Shown: positions 57,697 to 64,000 of the stretch, piece by piece | How positions within the stretch are numbered: the first letter of the stretch is position 1 | Layout of the letters: each line of letters opens with the position of its first letter | Source: Salvelinus alpinus | Lineage: Eukaryota; Chordata; Actinopteri; Salmoniformes; Salmonidae | NCBI RefSeq assembly: GCF_045679555.1 | Contig: NC_092091.1 | Span: 16,887,072 to 16,951,071 of the forward strand | DNA length: 64,000 bases | Reading direction: 5' to 3' | Position numbers and translations under genes: made by a program | The notes under the pieces: generated by a model | Told to the model about the DNA's origin: nothing | Seen by the model: only the letters and a program-made list of their open reading frames with translations | Databases searched by the model: none

Positions 57697-59602
57697 CTAG
57701 TTAATAGTGGCATTAGTGATGCAGGTAGTAGTAGGGAGCCTCCCATAGTCTATACCCCTACCTGTACCAGTGATACATCTGTAATATCCCCCATATGCCT
57801 TAACTCCCCACGGTACCTTCTGGGGAGGGACTTCTGGGAACACAAGACTCAGAGTTTTACACAGGGTTGAATTTGGCTTAAACTTTCCAATATACACATC
57901 CAACCTTCCCCATTACTAAGGGCAAATGGGTGAGCAGCCAGAATAGGTCTGGCATGTCCACATACGACACAGTCCTTTCTATTAAGTGTTTTGTAGGCCA
58001 ACCACATATTCTCCCTTTCCTCATAACCAGTTTCAGTCCCCAATTGTTCACTATCTGAGATGTCTTTTATATTTATTATCTGTACCAGATTGGAGAGCTT
58101 AGGTGATGGCGTGGGACTTGGTCTTGAAGTGGTGGAGGAGGCCGGCTGAACCCTGGTCCGTTGGAACTGGTGGTGGTTCTGGCAGCACTGTGATGGTAAC
58201 ATCCCCATCGTATCCTAATCAGACAGCTCAGGACTACAAGCAGTCCTGTAAAACCCCACCCTCTCCCAGAGAACACATCATCAGCCAGAGGTCAAACAAC
58301 ACTTTCACTTCTATGAACGTACACAGTGTTGAGAGGTCGGGGTCAGGGATTCTTCGTTAAGGAGTTGATCCCCGAGCTCTATTAGCAACGGTTCTTCTCC
58401 TTAACTCTGTGATCATTCGGCAGTGTCAGTGTGTCTCACCCTCCAAGTGCGATATGCCCCCAGGTTGAGTGATTCACCTTCTCCTTTAATTCACCTGCAA
58501 CGCATAGAATCCTGGACATACAGGCTTGGCTAACAAACAGTTTCTCATTTGTTCTATCTGATTATATATTTAACTTCTATACCCATTTGTTAGCCAGTAA
58601 CTTGTAATTTTTTATTTTTTATTAGTTTATTATCCAATAGGCCCCAATCCTATCCTAGACCACAATGTACCCCTCTCCCGTTTGATACCTGGCTCTGGCC
58701 AGGTATCAACCTTACCTACTCTTAATAATGACTTAGGTAAGATTAGCAAAAGGAATAACAGCCCATTCAAAACCGTCATAGCCAATGTTTAAAAACAGAA
58801 ACCTGACTCCTCTGTGGTTAATTGCAATTATGGTCAAGAGTTATAAACTCTATTATAATCAATTTACCTCAAAATTAGTATTCCAAATGACCACGATTTC
58901 ATTATCCTCACTACATTCCCCTGTGGGTGATCAAACCACATGAAAATGCAATGCAGACAGGTCAAGAGGTTACATCCCCTCCTTACATTCGTTTTTCATA
59001 CTATATCTAGACATACTAAAAGAACCCTTTATCTTAAAAAATCCCTTGTCTAAATAAAACTCAGAAAATAATCCTCCTAATATATATATATAAGTGTACT
59101 CCTTTAAGATATCTTATCTCTGGGAACACGGAAACCCTTAACCTAAATGTTTACTACAAAAACAAAATTATGTCACCAGCACTCAACCAGGCTCCCCGTC
59201 GGCTGGGAGACCGTTGAGTGCTGCAATACTGCCATCTTCTGTCCATTCTCTGCACAGCTCTCCAATCGTTCTTATTCAACCTTCTCAATTTGAGCCATAT
59301 TAGTTTCTTATTTTAACTGTTGTTTTATAATTTTTGATTTTTTTGATTTTTTAATCTGTTATTACCTAGTTAGACTAGAGTGTCCGTGACATACATCCAT
59401 GGGGATCCGGTTATAATTATTCTATTAACCATGTGAAAGTGCCCAGGGACACCCCAAATATCAGTAGGAATATCACAAATAAGGGGCCAGATATCCCTAG
59501 CCTTGCCCAGGGAGGGAGAAATGTCCCTCTAACTGGGCGAGGTTCCTTTTTCAGGGGAGGCGGAGTTTGATGCCGCATCCCCTGAGTCAGGAATGTCTTC
59601 AT
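57697..59602 (-). pseudogene. Env leader and surface-subunit region, broken
   Basis: 59417-59602 encodes a short proline-rich start and a hydrophobic segment (LGISGPLFVIFLLIFGVS), fit for an env leader. Surface-subunit pieces occur at about 57849-58208, including a CxxC motif (KDCVVCGHARP) as in gamma-type envelopes, and 57697-57903. 58400-59400 is AT-rich and stop-laden in all minus frames. At least one large decay or deletion is present. Confidence 0.65.
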
Positions 59603-60790
59603 TTGGAATCGAATTTAAGCTGTTTAAATCAGCTCTGACTTCTGTCAGTGTTCTAGAAGGGATTGGGGCTGGAGTGCAATGTGTGAGGTGGTGCCAAGGT
59701 GCGCCTGATTTACCTTTGACCTGGACTGAGTGTGAAGTAACCTCCCTCACTTCGTACGGTCCAGTCCACCTGGGTTCTAGCCACTTTCTCTTGTGGACTT
59801 TAACCCCACCCAGTCACCAATTTTTTACCTTCCGCGGTGCCGTATCTCTCGTCAGCTCCCCTTCTTGGACCTTGTGAATCTGTTTGGAGAGCGCTGCAGA
59901 AAGTTCCGTCAATTATCAGACATTACAATTTGTTGTACATCAAGGGCGGGCATGTGACCTCCCTCCCTCGGTGGACCAAGCATGACTCTACCAGTCATTA
60001 TCCCATGAGGAGAGAGATGGGTGCCTGCACCTGGCGAGGCTCTCATGGCCATCAATGCCAGGGGCAGGGCTTCAACCCAAATCAACTTCAAACCTGCACA
60101 TACATTTGATTGGCGCGTTTCACGAGGCTTTGGAGATTGTGGCCTGTACACTAACCCAAACTTGTGCACAATACCCAATCTTTCCTCCACCTGTCTCAGG
60201 TGTTGGTTACTGAAATGGGACCCGTTTGTCGGATCGGATTTGCCTTGGAACTCCATACCTTGGTATGAGTTCAGTCTGCAGCCACTTAATGACTGACCTG
60301 GCATCCTCACGTGCTGTTGGTATTGCCTCGACCCATTTGGAAAACCTGTCTACCATTACCAAAAGGTTATTTTTGATTTTTTAAATTATTATTATTATTT
60401 ATTTATTTTTTAAACAGTGCTGAACGTGAATTCTTTGCACATCAGATATGCTGCAACTCCATGGTGGGTGTGGATTTCCAATGGATGGCACATTACCAGA
60501 TGAGCTGTTTTTTCCAATAGCTTTTGCCACTTCAGCCACATACCTGGAGCATGTGGTTTGTCCTACTTCAATGTGGTCCAGTTTGGAGGAGTGATACATC
60601 AACACTCTACTCTCCCCCTCTTGGTTATGGAAAAGGATGGATGATGTAAATCCTTCTTTTTCAGAAACATCAAGATGGAACTTGTTTTTTTTTTGTCAGG
60701 TGCTGTTAAGGCTGCTGCCACTTAATGATCTGTTTTCAAGAGTGCAAAAGCCTTTGATGCTTCAGTAGTTCAGGTAAATGATGAGTGTAG
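59529..60790 (-). pseudogene. Pol remnant: reverse-transcriptase/RNase H end and integrase
   Basis: After gag, the minus strand has an RNase-H-side fragment (60399-60605, with YHSSKLDHIEVGQTTCSRY) without protease or the reverse-transcriptase palm. A T/A-rich break at 60365-60420 follows. The integrase core resumes at about 60365 ([11 protein letters not shown]) and 59909-60310 ([16 protein letters not shown]), then a C-terminal tail at 59529-59750. Several frame changes are present. It cannot encode active enzymes. Confidence 0.8.
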
Positions 60791-60807
60791 GTTAGTGGTG
60801 GCCAGCT

Positions 60808-61974
60808 TCAGGGCCATGGGGCATATTCGTCAGACATGCCCTGGAAAGGAGGAGGTGGCTGCTGATTTGGGTCTAGATTCGGGTGGTTGTATGCGGGTTG
60901 AAGGGCCGCACGTGGTTGATACATCATTGGCCTGACTCCCCCTCTTGGTCTAGGGGCGTATCCTCGTCCCCTATTGGCCAGAAACTGGCTTTGGGCCGGG
61001 GTTATTGGGTGCGGACACTGTCGCACCATGTGCCCAGCTTGTTTACAATTATGACAGCTTCCATAAGATCCAGAGTACCTCTGGGGCTGTCCCCATGTGG
61101 GTGAATAGTTTGATTGTGGTAGTGGGTAGTAGGGTTGTAGTGGTGGTTCCGACGAAGGGTATGGCTGAAGCGGGTAGGCATACGGCAGTTGGAATGGCTG
61201 CTCCTGGGGTGGGTGTATAGGTGGTCCCTGCTGGGTGAAGATGGGTAGTTGTTGTTGCTGTATCATTCGGGAAACAGTTTTTTCAATAATTTGTGAGATT
61301 TGTTGTTGGTCTTCAGCCACCATCTGTTTCTTGGGTTTCTCCCCCTTCTGAGCGTCTTTCAGTTGCAGTTTCAAAAGTTGTACCTGTAGGGACTGGACTT
61401 GTGTTTCCGCCCCTCCCTTATCCTTGTTGTATTGGGTGATGTGGTGATGCACATGGGAGTTGAACTGAGCCTGGGGAAGTGCCATTAACCCCACAGTGCC
61501 CCTGAGATGAGTTGGGGCCGATGGGGCTGCTGTGGTGGTAGGTGGGGCGTCATTATTGTTGGACATGCCCTCTTTGGTGTCAGTTGGGGCTCCAGTGACC
61601 ACCCCCATCATGTCAGGTTTCCTGTAAGGGAGTGGTCTTCTGATTTCTTCAATTGCCCACATGCCTATTTTTAGTTCTGCCTCTGCTTTCTCCCTATGTT
61701 TTGTACCTTCCTTTGTGAATATGTGGTTCTTATTCCTTTCAACTTCACTTTCTATCCCTTCCTTCACTACTTCCTCTAATTCTTTCTCCATAGTGAGGAG
61801 TTGCCCTTTTGATGGGGCCGCCCCACTAAGGTAACCTGCCTGCGTCCATTTTAGCCTCACTTCTTCCCACACTTTTCTAACTATTTTATACTGTATTTTC
61901 CCCCCTGCTCTTTCTTCCATTCTCTGATCTAAATATTCATTGAATTTGTGTTTGGGGACGGTGGTCGTGGCCAT
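60808..61974 (-). CDS. gag: Retroviral Gag, uninterrupted frame in provirus 2
   Basis: A single 388-codon frame begins ATG GCC ACG and ends TGA. The N-terminal half is charged and helical (VRKVWEEVRLKWTQAG, KELEEVVKEGIESEVERN); the middle is Pro/Thr-rich, then a glutamine-rich helical stretch and a Pro/Tyr/Gln-rich segment. One CCHC zinc knuckle is at about residues 309-322 (CHNCKQAGHMVRQC). A basic Arg/Gly-rich tail follows (NRGRGYAPRPRGG). It is shorter than a typical gag with a full capsid (about 500 codons), so the capsid may be partly deleted. The frame has no stop or shift, unlike all other genes of this provirus. Confidence 0.85.
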   Translation of the reverse strand: MATTTVPKHKFNEYLDQRMEERAGGKIQYKIVRKVWEEVRLKWTQAGYLSGAAPSKGQLLTMEKELEEVVKEGIESEVERNKNHIFTKEGTKHREKAEAELKIGMWAIEEIRRPLPYRKPDMMGVVTGAPTDTKEGMSNNNDAPPTTTAAPSAPTHLRGTVGLMALPQAQFNSHVHHHITQYNKDKGGAETQVQSLQVQLLKLQLKDAQKGEKPKKQMVAEDQQQISQIIEKTVSRMIQQQQLPIFTQQGPPIHPPQEQPFQLPYAYPLQPYPSSEPPLQPYYPLPQSNYSPTWGQPQRYSGSYGSCHNCKQAGHMVRQCPHPITPAQSQFLANRGRGYAPRPRGGVRPMMYQPRAALQPAYNHPNLDPNQQPPPPFQGMSDEYAPWP

Positions 61975-62034
61975 TTTGTAATTAAGCTATATCTGGATCT
62001 ATTCTAATTTTTTCCCAACACTATTTCAGCTTTA

Positions 62035-62400
62035 TCCTTTTGGAACCATATATTAGTATATTCACGCGCTTCTAAAATAATTGGAATAAAGATTTTAGGA
62101 ACTATTTCCTAAAAGTTATTATTGGTTTTCACTTTTTCGATTAATTAAATACTTTGCCAAAGTATTTCGGCAATATCCTTTTGGAACAATATGTTAGTAA
62201 AATCAAGCGTTTCTAGAATAATTATTTAATTAATTCTAGGACTCATTTTTCTCAAAAACTAATAAAAAAAACTCAAAACTCAAAAACTAACTAATTAATT
62301 AAATACTTTCCCAAAGTATTTCAAACGTGTCCTTTTGGGACAATATATTAGTGTATCCTAGCGCTTCTAGAATAATTATTTAATTAATTCTAGTCCTTAA
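62035..62400 (-). repeat. Three diverged tandem units in the proviral leader
   Basis: The plus strand shows CCTTTTGGAACCATATATTAG near 62036, CCTTTTGGAACAATATGTTAG near 62178 and CCTTTTGGGACAATATATTAG near 62331, each followed by AGCGCTTCTAGAATAATT-type text. The unit period is about 140-150 bp. It lies between primer-binding site and gag. Confidence 0.8.
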
Positions 62401-62640
62401 GGCAAACCCAGCAGCACGAGAGGGAAAAAATCAAGTCAACTTATCAGCAGAAAATAGCTTCAGAACAGCCCACCCATTTTGACTCGGCGGTCACTTTCAC
62501 ACAGCCTCAATTTAGCATATGGCTAATCAGTAGCAATCGGCCTCGTGGAACGTTCAATCACCCACATTGATTTGGAGAGTTTCAAGTTTAATACCTTCTA
62601 CCATTAATTTCGCTAACACAACTTGAACATACAATATCAC

Positions 62641-62996
62641 ATTAGATTCCTCACGGTAACACCTAGCTGATTGCCAATTCAACTACTGCCCGACTATTTG
62701 GATCTCACATTAGATTCCTCACGGTAACACCTAGCTGATTGCCAATTCAACTACTGCCCGACTATTTGGATCTCATCTTTTAATTATGGATTCCTCACGG
62801 TAACCCCTATCTGATCACTTATCAGTTATGGCCCGACTATTTGAATCGTTATAAAGCTCATTCCTCACTGTACATCTAGTCGATCAAAATTATGGATTCT
62901 TCACGGTAACCCCTAGCTGATCACTTATCAGTTATGGCCCGCCTATATGAATCGTTTATAAAGCTTATTCCTCACTGTACATCTAGTCGATCAACA
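62641..62996 (-). repeat. Tandem repeats in the proviral leader (68-bp and about 107-bp units)
   Basis: Two near-identical 68-bp units start at 62641 and 62709 (ATTAGATTCCTCACGGTAAC). They are followed by two longer related units at about 62784 and 62890, each with GATTCxTCACGGTAACCCCT, CTGATCACTTATCAG and CCTCACTGTACATCTAGTCG. Confidence 0.9.
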
Positions 62997-63332
62997 TATC
63001 GACTAGTGCCAGACTATGTGAACAAGTCTTATTATTACTCAGATATCTTTACACAATGCCTTAGATTCTAAACAATTTCACATAAATTAAACCGTAATTC
63101 ATACTCACTCCAGTACTCCTGATCACAATTTAGATATTGACTATAATACAATATACAGAATTTGATTAAACAGGCTTCTGCTTACCTTTAAGTTTCGAGC
63201 TCTCTGATCAGTTTCCTGGGTGAGTTGAATCGCGATATCTCCTGGACAGGTCACCCCTCCTTCTAGAATCTTTCTCCCACTCGCCTCCTGTCTCTTGAAC
63301 TTTCTATGGACCGAATTCAAAGGTTTTAACAA

Positions 63333-63349
63333 CCATCCTCTGCTTACCA
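63333..63349 (-). promoter_or_regulatory. Primer-binding site resembling initiator-Met tRNA 3' end
   Basis: Six bases inside the 5' LTR the minus strand reads TGGTAAGCAGAGGATGG. This complements the 3' end of vertebrate initiator methionine tRNA except for one extra A after TGGTA. The position is where reverse transcription is primed. Confidence 0.8.
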
Positions 63350-63355
63350 AGTTTC

Positions 63356-63843
63356 TGTTAGTAAAACGTTTACTGGAGACAGGAGATCAAGTAGAGACAT
63401 AGGACGAGGTGGATAATTATATAATAAGGCCGTTTATTCAGATGCAAAGATATCTTAGTAAATCGTGCAGCACGGCTCCTTCTGTCTGACTCGTATGGAA
63501 TCGTCGGAAGAGAACGCTCTAAACAGTTCATACAGATTATATAGGCAACAAGCAAAGTAGGTTGATCTTGTAGTCTGGCCTTCCGATTGGTCGATCTGGG
63601 TCGTGGGTAGTCCTGTCCGGGCCTGATGTCGACATTCCATTGGCTTTTCACACAGTTCTTTGTCCTAGTCTCATCCAAAGGCATCCTGCATGTGCGTTTG
63701 TTTTCACAGGGCCCTATTCATGGGGGCGGGGATGTGTGTGTGGGTCTGACAAAGTAGTGGGGATGGGTGCATGTTGTGTCAAGTATAGCTTGTGCTGAGA
63801 AGTGGTTAAAACAAGTTACCAGTATCTAATACAATTTCTTACA
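63356..63843 (-). repeat. Provirus 5' LTR
   Basis: This is the partner of 55609-56096 at the same length, with two substitutions that I could see. TATATAA is at about 63537-63543 and AATAAA at about 63433-63438 (minus orientation). It is followed outward by the GTAT target duplication. Confidence 0.95.
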
Positions 63844-64000
63844 GTATCATGCTTGTAAACAAATTATAAATTAGCCATTATCCAATGGTTGTGAATGCAT
63901 CCAACTGGTATTTACGACTTGGTAAATTCCCAACTCCCACTTGGTTACGAACGCATCATTAATGGAAGTGAGAATTTACTATGTATGACTGAGAAAAATA
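63844..64000. other. Right edge of window, nothing recognised
   Basis: After the GTAT duplication there are about 150 bases of non-coding DNA with no repeat or gene that I recognise. Confidence 0.6.

Larger units (their letters stand above)
55609..63843 (-). mobile_element. Endogenous provirus 2 with paired LTRs and target duplication
   Basis: The two 488-bp LTRs are in the same orientation; GTAT flanks both outer sides (55605-55608 and 63844-63847). On the minus strand the order is 5' LTR, primer-binding site, repeat-rich leader, gag, truncated pol, env, second env transmembrane part, polypurine tract, 3' LTR. The 4-bp duplication and order fit a gamma/epsilon-like fish retrovirus. The interior is defective: most of protease and reverse transcriptase is missing, and integrase and env are frameshifted. 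Confidence 0.93.

Noticed and set aside
62641-62996. CRISPR-like direct repeats
   Set aside because: The units are contiguous long tandem repeats without spacers, in a proviral leader of a vertebrate genome.

Overview
The window is vertebrate nuclear DNA from a bony fish, most likely a salmonid (Salmo/Oncorhynchus/Salvelinus type). Evidence: spliced host genes with GT-AG introns, many Tc1-type transposon relics, tRNA-derived SINEs ending in the CTAGTTAAATAAAGGT tail, a PIF/Harbinger element, hAT relics and endogenous retroviruses. There are no operons, prokaryotic genes or CRISPR arrays. Host exons were assigned by joining splice sites whose phases agree and comparing the encoded protein with remembered human orthologues; no alignment was run.

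Left part (1-22 kb). rfwd3 (E3 ligase of the replication-stress response) lies on the minus strand and leaves the window at its left edge; nine coding exons are present (2098-8714), with a probable promoter and non-coding first exon near 11.34-11.65 kb. Directly upstream on the same strand is mlkl (necroptosis pseudokinase), complete in ten coding exons (11954-21587). rfwd3 and mlkl are also neighbours, in the same orientation, on human 16q23. mlkl intron 1 is almost wholly a hAT relic with an 8-bp target duplication, and intron 2 holds a Harbinger transposon on the opposite strand whose two genes both look intact.

Middle part (22-38 kb). A repeat-rich 7 kb spacer (solo LTRs, SINE, a striking long hairpin) is followed by etfbkmt (plus, three exons) and amn1 (minus, seven exons). 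These two converge tail to tail, as they do on human 12p11. The window therefore joins two blocks that sit on different human chromosomes.

Right part (38-64 kb). I find no host gene. The DNA is nested mobile elements: Tc1 copies, a Tc1-type MITE, a 5S-rRNA-derived SINE, solo LTRs with 5-bp target duplications, a degraded retroviral gag-pol-env fragment (41.9-44.5 kb, minus), and a complete-ended provirus (55609-63843, minus). The provirus has two 488-bp LTRs that differ at two positions I could find, a 4-bp GTAT target duplication, an initiator-Met-tRNA-like primer site, an uninterrupted gag frame, a large pol deletion and two successive env transmembrane modules.
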